A DNA stretch of 64,000 bases from Galerina marginata (Eukaryota; Basidiomycota; Agaricomycetes; Agaricales; Galerinaceae), in the NCBI GenBank assembly GCA_023014335.1, contig JAECYW010000016.1, positions 1,757,689-1,821,688 of the forward strand. Direction: 5' to 3'. Positions 33,871 through 46,007 of this stretch are shown in pieces. How positions within the stretch are numbered: the first letter of the stretch is position 1; the number at the start of each line of letters is the position of its first letter. The position numbers were made by a program, and so were the translations under genes. The notes below the pieces were generated by a model. That model saw only the letters and a list, made by a program, of their open reading frames with translations. It was not told where the DNA came from and searched no databases.

Positions 33871-34846
33871 ACCTGATTAATTGCTTAGTTCTTGCAGTTT
33901 GTTTTCTTCCTGACCATTAACGGTCCAGTATATTGAAACTGCAAAAATGCTTTTTTTCTGGTCAGAGTCATGCCAGTAAACTTCAGTGAACACAGCATAC
34001 CGATGGACCATGGTCAATATCTTCAATAATTTATCACCGACCGACGATATGAGATGATCCTGGATGCACACCTTCGATGAGCGGCTGCAAAGTTGGGAGC
34101 TTGTAAAACATGAATATAAATTCAGTCAAGAAAAACAACATACACATGTTACATGGGCCGCGTTGTCAGCGCAAGATTAGGCAAGACCAGAAGTCGCCTC
34201 TCTGGAAGCCAAGACCTATAATGAACGAAGCCAAATTAACGTTAGAACCGCAAAACGACATGGTAACTCTCATTTTCATACACTTCAATATGCAAGAATG
34301 GCATCCCATAAGGTGAATTTAAGTTAAAGGCAATACTACAACCACGTTGACGAAGTTGGTGAAGAAGCGATGCCTTTCGCGATCTTGTCTAAAGTCTCGT
34401 CAGAAATTGAGAAAGTCAGTTCAAGCTCCGCCACACGTGATGTTACAGTTATTGATTGTGGCTGAACGTGAGAAATCAACTCAACTCAAATCGAACCAAA
34501 TCCACCACCCCGCTCGTCCTTCACTCTTATCTTTGCTTCGAGTTGATGCATGATGCTCTATGTCCTACGCGACCGTCGTACACAATGACCCGCGTGTCCG
34601 CTTTCCTCCCATTTTCGCCTGCGACACGGTTTTTCCCCCACCTCTGTGGGGCAACCTCGAGTTCGAAGCGCTTCTGGGACGCAAACTACGATAAGTGTAA
34701 AGCTCGAGGCACTAGCTACATTGCGCCTCACCCGATGCCAACTTAGGGTGGAAGGAGAAGAAGGTTGGTACGTGTCATCTCTCGAATTATGCATTACTTA
34801 ACCTGCCCTTTCCTCTCCTGCAGTTTGGGAACGGTGAACAATGTCC

Positions 34847-35378
34847 TCCACCACCGTTGTAAATCGTGACCCGCGATATAACTCACATATGTCCCAATCA
34901 ACGTGCCGTGGTTGGTAAGTCTCAAGCTACTGGACTCGGATCATGTTCTGGACTGATCGGATAACAGGCATATCTGTGCGGTCAGGATGTGCCCTCTGCC
35001 TCTTCCATTCCTGCTGCAGTTTACGTCAACCGATGCTGCGCTGCCTTCCACCGTCGACATGCTTGTCCACTGCCGCGCACCACCTCGCAGTTGATTTGGC
35101 TCATTGTTAACGTCCACCACTGTCGTAAATCGCGACTATGACTCGAGTCTAACCGCATAGGTTCGAATCAACGCATCGTGAGTAAGTCTGGAGCTGCTGG
35201 CTTCGGAAATATTCTCTACTGATCAGTTAACGGGGTTATTCCTGCAGTCATGATGTGGCTCCCCCTCTGCCCACGCTAATTGTTGCTCCGCTGTCTTTCA
35301 CCATCGACATGCTTCTCCACTGCTGTGCGCCACTCTGCCTCAATGCAACCGATTTGGCTTATTGTTAACGCAAACCCA
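34847..35378 (+). repeat. Tandem duplication, period about 266 bp
   Basis: Copy 1 (34847-35112) and copy 2 (35113-35378) share ordered blocks: CCAC(C/T)G(T)(T/C)GTAAATCG, AATCAACG...GTG, TAAGTCT, CTGATC, CCTGC(T/)GCAGT, ACATGCTT(G/C)TCCACTGC and GATTTGGCT(C/T)ATTGTTAACG. Divergence is about 20-25 percent by eye. A weaker third match may start near 34569. Confidence 0.75.
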
Positions 35379-35989
35379 CCTAACTTCGCTTTTTCCGCCG
35401 TCGATGGGGTCAGTTTTTCCGTATCTTGTCATTCCCTTCCTTTACTCATTCCCTTCCTTCACTATCGTAAACAGATGTCTTAACCGTTCAGGTTACACGG
35501 AATATTCATGTCAAGCTACCCGACAAGGTTAGTCGTATTTATTGCAGCTTGTAATTCTCTCTGCTCATGAGTGTTTAGGTGGAACATCGGCATTATTGCT
35601 AAACGCTCTTGTCGCACAACTCTGGCCGCGACCTCAGGGCCCGCCGACATGGTTCGAGGAATGGCTCTCGCAGTGGTCATGCCTTTGAGGCTCGTTGTCA
35701 CGATACTAGGAACGGATCTCGCAGTGGATGCGCTCTCGAGGCCCGTTAAAAATTAATCTTGTGGCAGACCGACCGGTGAAGGAGGGGATTGAGCTTGTAA
35801 TGAATCATTGTGTGAACCAGAGAGATGGACCAGATAATAGACACTATTCCTACCATTTCTGAATACATGATTTTTATTCCCTCAATATCCCTTTACTGTG
35901 TGAGATCTATTGCGGCTTTGAAGGTTGAAGGGCAAATATAATTTATTCCTGGACAGATATCCGTAACATCAGGACGCCCATTAAACAAC
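35379..35989. other. Intergenic
   Basis: Spacer between the tandem repeat and the 3' end of the F-box-like gene. A short imperfect repeat (GGAACGGATCTCGCAGTGG / GGAATGGCTCTCGCAGTGG) occurs at 35658-35730. Confidence 0.4.
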
Positions 35990-37013
35990 TTAATCAGACC
36001 AACCACCACCTTCTTCATCAGACCAACCACCAACTTCTTCATCACTGTCGAAAGGGTCCTGATCATCTCTATGAGTCAACTTTGGCAAGCAACGAGAGAT
36101 AGGGAGTCTATTGTTTATTTCACCGCTCCAGTCGTCATACGTCCATTCGCCAGTGGGGGTACGGTAAAAGACTCTTCTGTTGCCTATGTCAAACACACCA
36201 TTGACACCAGCATCCTCATCAAAGCCGTGATTCAAATAAACTCGATTGAGCTTTGTTAAATGTTTTGCCCATCCTTCGACCCAGCCCTTCTCAGTATCAA
36301 TGTCATCTGTGACAAGGGCCAAAGGAGTTTTGATGACCACAACTTCGATATTGCAAAATTTACGGATACACTCTGACCAACGAGGTCCAGTCCATGGGTT
36401 TCTATGTCCTGATTTGTTGAACTTGAACCTATCAGCAACCAAATTTCAAGTATGATTCAGCTAGCCAGTGCATACCTCTTTGACGCCCCAATCAAATTTT
36501 ATCCTGATTACCCTTAACGATTGGAGTGCCGATGCCCATTGAGATAGGCTGTGCATGAAATCTGGGCCAGATCGGGAGTCACAGTCGCAGATAATATTCA
36601 GCTCTTCCAGGCACAGCATCTGAAACAAAGACCCAAGCTTTTTGAATGCATTCGCATCAACTGGAATGAAAGTTTGAAGAGCGACCATGTCGCCGAATGT
36701 GACTCCGATGCTCAGTGTGACTGTGTCGTAAAATTTTTTGACCATCTCAAAAAGAGAGAGGATGTCCGAGTCGCTTTCGAGATCAGAAACCATAAAGCGC
36801 TTCAAGGCTATGCGCGTATATGAGTGGACAAGTCGGATGGAATTGAGATGGGCGGTGTCATCGTCGTCACAGCCAGATACAATTGTCTTTAAGATGAGGC
36901 TGAATACTTCAACAGGTACTGCAGTAATGCTTTGAATATCTTTGTGCAGAGAGGAGAATAATTAACAGACCTCGCATTTTTTGCACAAGCCCAGTTGTTC
37001 TCGCTGGATTCAT
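35990..37013 (-). CDS. F-box-like / leucine-rich protein
   Basis: Three exons: 37013-36971, 36918 to about 36489, then after a 54-bp intron to the stop at 35990. The short N-terminus (MNPARTTGLVQKMR) leads into VPVEVFSLILKTIVSGC, which fits the F-box start pattern (LP.E....I). After it come helices and strands of leucine-rich type (LCLEELNIICDC, ALQSLRVIRIKF, VVVIKTPLAL). The C-terminal tail is acidic with a WSDEEGGGWSD repeat. F-box proteins of agarics act, where known, as substrate adaptors of SCF ubiquitin ligases. The F-box match is weak and no partner is known. The gene seems intact. Its upstream region holds a repeated motif, listed separately. Confidence 0.6.
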
Positions 37014-37100
37014 TTTGGAGACGATCACTAGCAGGAGGAGTAGACTTGGTTGTTTTAGAAGAATCCGAATCACACGGATATTCGTTCTCTCGTATTGGGA

Positions 37101-37320
37101 ATGCAGTCCAGGGAATTAAACACGGAGTGAGTCCAGGAAATTTGGATTACACAGCGCGTGGTTGAAGTTGAGGGCGGTATGTGTCCAAACTACACAGCGG
37201 AGGCGGAGGCGGAGTGTGTCCAGGAATTCGAATCACACAGCATGTAGTCGATAAGGTGCGTGCAAGAAAGTCGCTCGACGTCACAGGCGCTGTGTGTCCA
37301 GGAAATACTACGAATCACGG
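37101..37320. promoter_or_regulatory. Repeated TGTGTCCAGGAA...AATCACACAG motif upstream of the F-box-like gene
   Basis: Five imperfect copies lie 90-310 bp upstream of the ATG at 37013: 37101-37125, 37126-37156, 37177-37200, 37214-37241 and 37291-37320. The best copy is TGTGTCCAGGAATTCGAATC followed by ACACAG. The copy ends are mutually inverted (TGTGT ... ACACA). Position and spacing suggest a regulatory array; a decayed satellite is the alternative. Confidence 0.45.
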
Positions 37321-38379
37321 TAGACGAAGGGTGAAAAAAACTTGAAACCACATCTGCTCTTCTCTAAGTGTGGGAATTTGCATTAACCATGATTCTCGCG
37401 GATCAGGTTGATGATGCCTACATATATCCCTTGTGCCATATCCTCGATGCCGTTCCCTCCTTTTCTTAGGCTAAGATGTTCACAGTGAGTCTCTTATTCG
37501 GCGCTCATTTCTGGTTCATCACCCTCGCCCTTTGACGGGTTTGACATTTCGTCGACGTCTCTAAAGTCGAATGATTCTCCTTCGCTATCGACTTCAAGCT
37601 CAACACGTTGGCGTTTACGAATGGCTACGAAGAGACGCTATGGGTTATTCTCGTCTACTTCGTTCTCGTGAATGACTTCAGACACGTTCATTTCGGCTAC
37701 GCAATTTCAGTTCCCAAATCTTCTTCTCAATGGCAATTTTTTGGCCTCCCGGTCAGCCTCGACCTCCTGTGAACTGCGTCGGGTTGACTTTTTCGGGGTA
37801 GGGTGGACATTACGCCCTTTGCGATCAGGGGGAATCTTGTGCTGCAGCGGTGGCGGGTCAACACCAATATTGTCCGCCTTTGTGCGTTTGGAAGCTAATC
37901 ACCGATTTTACTAGCCGCGGTGTACTTCCGAACGCATTTACGTGGCATGGTCTCTGTCGGTGCAGGTTCCTTGTTCACTCCATTAATGGGTCCATTGGTA
38001 GGCATGGTCTTTTTTGGACTGCCTCGACCTTTGCGCGGAACCACAGGCTCATCATTCGCGGTTGTAGGTTCAGAGCGAGTTGCGTTTTCCTTGTCAGCTG
38101 GATTTTGTTTCTCAGCCTGACCTATGTTTCCAGGTCCACGTTATTGGAATTTAGGACCGGGGTTGGCCTTGCTGAAGTTCTTCGCGAGATATTTAGCCAT
38201 GAAAACGACGTGATAGAAGGTCGAATGTAAAGAATAGTCCACGGAATGGATCAGTGTTTGTGGGTTGGAATGTGTGAAAAGTCACCAAGCCGTCTACGTT
38301 GGTCGAACGATGGAATGATCGGGAAGTTGGCCGATTTCGAAGCCCTGTCGCATCATCATTTGTTTGTTGCCCAGACACG
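37321..38379. other. Intergenic with broken coding-like frames
   Basis: Plus-strand frames at 37672-38230 are Ser/Phe/Leu-rich and show no domain. They may be the decayed 5' part of the transposase fragment that begins near 38380. Confidence 0.35.
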
Positions 38380-39170
38380 TTGCATCTTCCTTCCAACCTC
38401 GATTTCCGCTCACTTCGTTGCCTCGATTCTATGGCCTCTTATGGCCTCTTATGACTTCTCATTGCTCAATATGTGACCAGACATGCCGCCCTCGCAGTGG
38501 CCTCGGCCGCCATGTAGATGCTAGGCATCCTACTTTCCCAACTCCAGGCGAATTTACTATGTATAAAATTATTCGCCACCTTTTTCTCGATGGTAAACAC
38601 AAAACAACTTTGTCTGACAATCCACCTGACAACTTTTGCTACTAGCACGACCCTGCCACAAACATGGGAACTTTCTTACAAAAGACAATTCGCAATCGCA
38701 ACCTGCACCGGCTGAAACTATCAACAATCCTTCAGAGAACCCCTGGGAACCTTTTCAAGATCGTGTTGAACTTGATTGGGCGTACATTACCATGTGCGGC
38801 TCCAATCTTCGAAATCAGGCATCTTGAAAGGCCTTGACCTCTGGCGCGCGACTAATCACTCTTCAAGGCATCCAAAAACTGAAGATGTTCCGTGACGTAA
38901 CGCCGATGATCTGTATCGAAATCCTTGTGCTCCGCGTACGAATTTCTATCATCGGGTTCGTTTTCATTGGTTTATCTTGCTATCCGTGCTTATCTTACAA
39001 GCAGTCACTTTCACCGCTCACTCCTATCCTGCTGACTCTCTGGCGAACGGTTCATGAAACTCAGGTAAGAAATCTTCATGTCGTACCATCTCTCGTCTGA
39101 CTATTTTTTGCAGGTTACGACAGCGACAAACATGAGAAAACGCGGCCAACTCGAACCCTAAGGCTCCGGT
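38380..39170 (+). pseudogene. Plavaka-like transposase N-terminal fragment with C2H2 finger (copy C)
   Basis: A C2H2 zinc finger (CSICDQTCRPRSGLGRHVDA followed by RH) lies at 38460-38525. Downstream come KIIRHLFLDGK, the block NPWEPFQDRVELDWAY at about 38735-38790, and LDLWRATNHSSRHPKTEDVP with ADDLY in the next frame near 38830-38915. This order (finger, linker, NPW.PF block, LW.AT block) is the N-terminal organisation of Plavaka-type transposases. Stops and frame changes between blocks show decay. The catalytic half is absent downstream. Confidence 0.7.
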
Positions 39171-40230
39171 ACGTACTCTTTACCCCGTTCTTTTCAATTT
39201 CGTTCCGGTTCCACTGACGCCTCTGAAGTTTTCCAGCCGTTGCCAGCTTCGTCCTCCCATTGGCGCTCGAGAATCGATGGATCTTCCGTCATCATTCTCC
39301 CCGTCAGGATTTTTGCCAAGAAGTCTATTTTAGACAAGGCTTTCCATTGCCCAACTTTCGCTCGTCCGGGATGCGTAAGCCTTGGCCTACACTAGCCAAG
39401 TCACGTCCATTTCGTGACGATTCCAGTTTGATTCCAGCGAGATGATGAGAGCAAGCCCATCCATGAAAACATCGACGACAATCACATGTTGACAATAAGA
39501 TTCTTTAAGAAATTTGCCAGGAAACGCAGAAGGGTAACTACTTCATGTACTTGCCTATCAGTCACGCTTATCTCATGTGCCCTCAGGCCCTTCCGCGACG
39601 ATTGAGAGCTTATGCGTTATGAGGGGTCAATTTCTGTGTAAAACTTGGGTCTGGTGGGCGCCCAAACCTCTGGGTTATTGCCTGTATGCGTTATGTGGCA
39701 GTACTTGTGCATGACTTGACCGTTTGTATACCAAATGTCTTCTAATGTTTTACCAGCTCGTTTTTAATCTAACCGATGCAACCCAATGGGTTGAAGTCTA
39801 TAATGGCTTTAACCTTGTCATGTTCTATAATTTTTGGTTGATTATCTTGATGCATTTCGGAATGACGTCAAGAAGAACCGGGTTGAAAACCTCCTTGCCT
39901 GGTGGAACAGGTACGTCTTGTTACTTACGATCAATTTCAACCTGTCATCTGAACTTTCCTGTAGTAATGTCTTTGCCACCATGTTGCCACTGCCCCAGAG
40001 TCGAATGAGTCCCAAGATCTGCTTGCCGCGCAGGAAATAGGGCTGACTTGGAACCAACCTTTCTTGATGATGCCGTAGTATCAGGAGGTATCGATATCCA
40101 TTCGATATCCATTACCGGTAGGGCCCTTACGTCCGTCCTTCCCCACCTTCCTACTCTCATCTGCCAACTATTTCGACAGCTTGTATGACATGCCCTCCTT
40201 CCTAACCAACCCTAGCCCTCGGAAGACAGT
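39171..40230. other. Decayed region
   Basis: Short open frames only (39260-39445, 39724-40008 plus). No supportable gene; possibly transposon debris between fragments C and E. Confidence 0.35.
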
Positions 40231-40239
40231 CGAAGAGTC

Positions 40240-41011
40240 CTAGATTGAACATGGCGAAGGTATGGCTATCTGTGTGCGAGTTGACAAAATTGACGGTCGT
40301 TCTTTTGCTGCAGCATGGCATTCTGCACGATTCGGTCCACAGTGATAATATCTGCGTACGGTCCATCGATTCCACGTTCGCGGCGGGTGGGACGCGTACG
40401 TGGAAGTAGCCAGTGGTGGAGTCCACAGTACGAACGATGTGAACCACTCCACATTATGGACCACATATGCAAGCGGTTAGTTCTCCTTCACAGGATAATG
40501 GCTGGGAAGCTGGAAGATGACCTTGACATGAGCAACACGGAGTCCTCGCAGTGGTGTTCCGACAGTAGTGAATTGACCTCTGGCGTTTCACCGGTGCATA
40601 ATCTAAATGAGCAGGTACCAGGGCTCGCCGTCGACCAATACCTTCCGTAACTGGTGCTGATGCGCGAACCACATTCAGTGTGTGTCTTGAGCCAACCCCT
40701 AGGATATCAGGTAACTTGCACACAAGTTGTTTCCAAAGGCCGAAGACGTCAAACTCCCGAGGTATAAAGGTGGAACCACGGGTTTCAAGGAAGGTGCTTA
40801 AAGCAGGCAGGAATTTCGACGCGGAATGGGCGTTGGGGGGAGATGATTGAACTTGCCACGACGTGACGAGAAGCAGGAGGCGGTTGTTTTGCAATAGCGT
40901 AAGTAACCAGACTTTCTTCCTCCTCTGGCGGCGGAGCTGACACGTCTTTACCGACAGCCTGGTCCTTTGTCGCGTGGCAGTGCAAATACGCAGTGTACCG
41001 ATCCACAGCAT
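40240..41011 (-). pseudogene. Transposon-encoded protein, C-terminal tail (fragment E)
   Basis: Minus-strand blocks follow the C-terminal order of a multicopy agaric transposase-like protein: RYTAYLHCHATKDQAVGKDV, PPPEEEESLVTYAIA, REFDVFGLWKQLVCKLPDIL, RHTLNVVRASAPV, VAHVKVIFQLPSHYPVKEN, NVEWFTSF, DSTTGYFHVRV and GPYADIITVDRIVQNAMLQ. Each successive block sits in a different frame and one TAA interrupts the YPVKEN segment, so at least four frameshifts separate them. The preserved block order with frame loss is strong evidence of a decayed gene. Confidence 0.65.
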
Positions 41012-41689
41012 ATCATATCCTGAGGATATGCTGGTGTGTCAAAAAACATATCCAGCCTTCCCGCAAATAACGGCTTCAGCTGAGTTCAACAGCCTATGTT
41101 GTCGATGAGTCAATACGACGCCAGGGCCAATTCTCTTACCAGAGGTTACTGCAATGGAAATCGATGCAGAACCTTCTTGTTCGCCACCACACACGGCCCT
41201 TCAAGACTGCGATCGCATGACCGAGGCTAACCCTCCACCTTCAAGTCTCAAGTTTCTCTAAACTCAGCGTCACGTCTGTCAGTGCCAGTCATACCCGCGG
41301 CACCCCTTCTCATTCGATCTGGACGGCCTCACTGAAGTTATCAGATGCCACGTCTCTTTCGAGATATCCTTCCTGAGCCGGCTGCTCCTCTGGCAGTCGC
41401 CAATACCTCACAACCAGCTGCATCATCAATGCTACGCCATGTTCCCCTTTAGTTCGCGACCCCTTCGTCACTGCTGCTACATTTGGCGAGATTATCATAC
41501 ACCGTGACCTGATTCTTCACTGTCACTCGATGACCTTGCTAATTCACCGCCTCAGCTCTCCGCGCTACTATCAACAGTCACTGATGATTCTGACGAGTCA
41601 GTGCAGTCGACAGTCTGGCCAACGCGACTATTCATCGTGCTATGCAGTGATTAAATAACGGCGTAACCACTAAATCGGAGGAGCAACTT

Positions 41690-42250
41690 GATGAGTTCAT
41701 TGACAAAATTATTCTTTCGCCAGATTTCAAGCAGGAGCACCTGATTGGCTTCCAAGCCCACCGCGACGTCTTGATAAAGAACTCTCAAAATTCAAGATTC
41801 GCAGTCTTTTTATGGAGAGTAGCGTGGATATTTCCGTTCCGTCTATCAAAATCATGTCCTGCTCCAGCCCTGCTACACCGTAAAATCACATCTGTAATCC
41901 TTGAGGCATTCAACAGTCTGCTTCCCACTGGTACCATTTCTCTCTTTTCAAGCTCTTTCATTGGTCACCTATTTATTACAAAGAGGAGGAGTGAATCTAC
42001 GGAGAAGTTTCCACATTGGACGCCTACTTCACCTGAGAGGACTCAGCAACACCGGAAACTTCTGCCAGACAGCCTTGGATGCACGCTGGAGAAGGTTCTT
42101 GTTGCAATTATGTTCTCATCCGATGCGACACATTAACTTCGTTGGGAATGCAAAGGCTTGGCCCGTTTATTTAATGCTCGAAAACCTTTCGAAGTATTTC
42201 CGTGCACAGTCAAACTCTGGGGATCATCTCGCATATATTCCTTTGGTAAG
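41690..42250 (+). pseudogene. DDE transposase, N-terminal half (possibly the 5' part of the copy at 46.6 kb)
   Basis: Blocks in order are EQLDEFIDKIILSPDFKQEH (41690), KIRSLFMESSVDISVPS (41790), LLHRKITSVILEAF (41873), IYGEVSTLDAYF (41990), EKVLVAIMFSSDATH (42090) and FVGNAKAWPVYLMLENLSKY, ending DHLAYIPL at 42245. Frames change at least three times, and one frameshift lies exactly between DATH and NFVG. Together these are the region before the catalytic core in agaric Plavaka/KDZ-like transposases. The next expected block, LPDxxQDxYMKAF, is the first block of the fragment at 46564. Confidence 0.7.
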
Positions 42251-42593
42251 TAAATGTCCTGGTTCTTGAGAGAGAAACTAACAAGTTTTTTTGTCTCAGA
42301 CTGGTTACCTGATTCTTTATTTTGCATCTACATTTCACCCAAGCGGTACTCAGAGAATGAGGGCCATGCATCATGTTCAACGCGTCAACAGTTCTCATTA
42401 GAATATTAACCATTCGCATACATATGGCATTGTGATCAAGGGTATTGCAATTGATGGCGTAGAAGGGCGAGTATAAGTTCTCGTCGATAGTGGGTCAGAA
42501 TATGTTTCTTCCGGGACGACACATGAGAGGAGCTTGCACGTGTGTTGATACCGGAAGTTCAGCCATTGAACCATGCCGGTTAATCTACTACTA

Positions 42594-42931
42594 CTACAAA
42601 TTACTTTTCGGGAGGACAGCGCGGTAGACCCCACTACTCTGAAGAATACCACCCTCACGAAGCACTTCAAGATCACGGATTAACGACATCAAGTGAACGT
42701 GAACGGAATCGGCGTATGGTTCAGAAGGACCTGGTATGATGACACCGTCGGTATAATAAATTCCTCCCCCTCCGGGCTTCTGGCTGGGACGACTAGCATT
42801 GATCCCGGCCGCTTTTTTTTCGGACATCAGATTCAGAAAACTCGTGCAGAAATACATATCTCACCTTTTGTTGTCACGGGCACTGGCCTTGGAGAGAATG
42901 CCTTGACAGTTAATTGTTGGCTCACTGGCAT
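42594..42931 (-). CDS. Small 94-aa protein, 2 exons
   Basis: Exons 42931-42865 and 42811-42594 join in phase through a 53-bp intron. The product starts MPVSQQLTVKAFSPRPVPV, has a Gly/Tyr-rich turn (GGGGIYYTDGVI) and ends with a leucine-rich helix (VHLMSLIRDLEVLREGGIL). No signal peptide or domain is recognised. A longer frame from 43073 in another reading overlaps the first exon, but its junction does not keep phase. It lies within the 4.3 kb that splits the two transposase halves. Confidence 0.45.
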
Positions 42932-43073
42932 TGTATACTCTAAAAATATCAATGTCAAAAACAGCAATCGGATCATAACAAACTTGAAACGAACAATGTT
43001 GGTTCTGAGACACGCAAGTTAGTTTCCAGTGGTGGTAGTAGCGGTGGTGAGGAGCAATCTCTAAAATGAACAT

Positions 43074-43932
43074 TCAGTATTTATATCAATTTCATTTGCT
43101 TCTAAATGCAGAAGCTTTGTATTCCGCCTTGTTCTTCTCGGAGTGTTCGGTGCGTGACCAAGACGATAAGGACAAGGAACGGATTTAATGCTGTTGTATT
43201 GGGGCGATTATGGTGGAGCGGCGATACGCAACAATTACGATCTGACTTTGGCGAAGAGGGATCTCATTGAAATTCGACAGTGTTCCGAGTCGAGCACACA
43301 TCCTGCCGCTGTGGCCCGTGGCTCTCCTTCGATTCCGTTGGCCTCAGCAGGACCCCTGACATATCACCAAAATGTCGGATCCCTAAATACCCAAATTATC
43401 GATCGAGTTTCTGTCCGCATTAAATTTCGCAGATCCTGTCCGTTTTGGCTTCGACCTAGCGCCTAAATTTCGCAAATCCGTCCAAATAAAGCTAATTAGG
43501 GGGACCAGAATTTTATTCGACATCTAGCCTATCGCGTATGGATTTCCTCGTCTGCTAATTAAGTTTGCCTAATATCATGTTGGCCAGAACTTTCTCCCTC
43601 GCTTCAAGGTTTACCTTCTGTTGAAGAAATTTGGCAGTGCCATTCCTGGCGAAGACCTGAAGGTCAGCAATACAAAGTTTTCTGAGGTTATTATCAGTGA
43701 TAATTTAATTTTCTCGCATGCAACTGTGGCTTTGAACTACACAACTGACGACCTACGACCTACGACCTGACCAAGATATAGATAGATGTTACATCAGTAT
43801 GTAATTGCTCGTGATCTTGATCGATGTCAAAGCTTTAGAAAGAAATGGAGGAACGGGGTTATAAATACTATGAATTGCAATGTCCTCTAAGCTATGTGTA
43901 TGTAGCCTGACAATGGCTAGCTAGTTACCTGT
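43074..43932. other. Intergenic, promoter side of the 94-aa gene and 3' side of the next
   Basis: One plus-strand frame (43188-43466) has no domain. A short direct repeat ACGACCTACGACCT occurs at about 43750. Nothing else seen. Confidence 0.4.
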
Positions 43933-46007
43933 TTAAGAAGTTATAGCACGCTTGTATGAAGATGCTACAGCTTTTGTAATGACCGCCACACGGGTCCACT
44001 GTGCAGAATTTGGGTGGTTCTTAATGTATCCGTTCGTTAGTTTAGGTCTAGGGCGAATAAAATCATCTGTAGTTGTTCCATGTTCCTCAGAGGTTGCATC
44101 CCAAAACCATTGAGTATGCTCTGCCAATTCAACAATAAGTCGGTGGGAGACCCACACAAAATTTTTAGTTTTGTCTTGGACCTGGGCTATAATAAGTTTA
44201 GTGGCAGTTTTGAGATTATAAAGACATACAGATTCTGGGCGTTTCATAACCCAGCCTGATGAAGGCCCCTTATCATCATCAAGGTGAGATGATGCTGAGT
44301 AGTCGTAAGTACCAAACGTAGATGGCTGTGGATAACCCAATATGTTGAGCATATTTGCACTTTCTGCTGCAGTCTGCAAGAAATTCCAATTAGAGTATTT
44401 CAAAATTTGTGTGTTTGTGCAAATGGGGTTTACAAACCTTGTGGCGAGTCGCGAATTCAGGAAGAAACCCAGTTAGAAATGCGAAATGCCGAGCCTCAAG
44501 GACTAAGATGCATGAACTTTCTACTGCTTTTTAAATCAAGAAGCAACATACAGGGTTCAAGGTTTGCAACACTAATCCGAGAACCATCAGCCTGAGTTCC
44601 ATTAGGCACCTAAACACTCTCTGTTCAGTTGTTGCAAATGAGAGGAAATACAAACCTGCATGTGGTAAGGAATGTTAAAAGATGAATGCAAGCCTAGAGC
44701 CTTGGTCATTCTCCCCTGTGGGTTGAGACGGTTGCGATTGAGGATAGACTTGGTGCTGAGGAGGGTGAGAAAGCAAAAGAGGGCATGAGAAGTTACCCAC
44801 CTGACACACGTTGTAGTCGATTGCATTTCTGCCTGAGTGTATATATTTTCTTCCTCAAGCACCTCAAAATGATGATGTAGGCCATGGACGAAACCGCCAA
44901 ACTGGAAAAGGTCTCGTAAACCTCTGCAAAAGAGCTGAACTGTCAAGGGAAAACAAAGGTACGCACTATTTTTTTTGACGCGACCACACTGTCATATGGA
45001 CTCTCCTTTGTCCAAAGTATACAGGGATGGACATTTTTATCGGTCGGACGACGTACTCGGTGCATCTTTCCTTCAAGTAGAAAATAGTTCGGATGACCGT
45101 CATGGTCTGTACTGGTGTCATTGAGTTCTCCAGATGCCAGGCCGTTGAGTGCCTGTGTTTTAAGCTCAACAAGGTGCTTCATTTTTAAGTCATCTATGAA
45201 TCCCTGGCTTGCTCTGGAAAAGGTGTTAGAGCTTCTGAGGATTGGAAGAAATAGTATTACCTGCCTTTCTAACCCAATAAAAAGTGCCTTCTTGCGCATG
45301 TATTTTCCTATGTTTTCAAACATGTGAATTTCTCGCCTCATCGCTCTTCCTTCATCAAGACACTCGCGAAGGAGTCCAATATGACGTGAGGTCTTTTCTA
45401 AAAAACGGAGAAAGACAGCTCGTCGGAGCATCTGTTGCAGCTTCAGTATCAAAACAAGATCAACAAGATGGGCTCTGCATACAAAGGGGTCGGTATCATG
45501 TTCCAGGGATGTTTTTAATGCCAGAAACTGGTCAAAGTTGCCATCCTCCTTGTTCTTCGAGAGCGCCATCTGCTGCTTGAGATGTTCGCGGAACAGAATA
45601 TAGAATGCGTAGCAGTTCACACAACTGTAGCAGTATTGAATAAATTCTTTCTCGTTTGTTTCTGCGTTTTCTATGGTCCAATAATCGGCCACTTTCGCGA
45701 GGACAATGTCTACAAATTCCGAATGGCCATTGAGAGTGAGTTTGGTAGAAAGGTCCTTCTGTTTTTGCACAGATTCTACTGTTGGAGTATAGTAGTATTA
45801 GCAGTGTAGTCATAAGGTGTAGAGCGCCTTACACTCCAAGAGAATGCCCTCCTGCGACAGTTCAAGACCGTCCCCACATGTTCGGTCCCAAAATATAGGT
45901 TCAGGACCGATGATCTCCTCTACAAATGCAGGTAAGTTCTTCTGGGTCCAGCGAATGCGTTTGGAAGGTTCATCTCCACCATGCTCAGCAGTATGACGCT
46001 TCGCCAT
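43933..46007 (-). CDS. Uncharacterised protein of about 500 aa, about 7 exons
   Basis: The start MAKRHTAEHGGDEPSKRIRW at 46007 is followed by coding blocks separated by short introns. Exon 1 ends at 45833 and exon 2 starts at 45778. Exon 2 runs as a long helical segment (MLRRAVFLRFLEKTSRHIGL) and the gene continues to PNYFLLEGKMHRVRRPTDKN. The next blocks are LRDLFQFGGFVHGLHHHFEV, then NRLNPQGRMTKALGLHSSFN, then ARHFAFLTGFLPEFATRHK, and finally KYSNWNFLQTAAESANMLNI to the stop at 43933. No stop interrupts the chosen path; the borders near 45230 are uncertain. I recognise no domain. A nuclear-type basic N-terminus is visible. Because the frame is kept over 2 kb, this is probably a live lineage-specific gene. 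Confidence 0.6.

Noticed and set aside
43188..43466. Plus-strand 92-codon frame as a gene
   Set aside because: No domain, no splice partners, and it lies in the shared upstream region of minus-strand genes.
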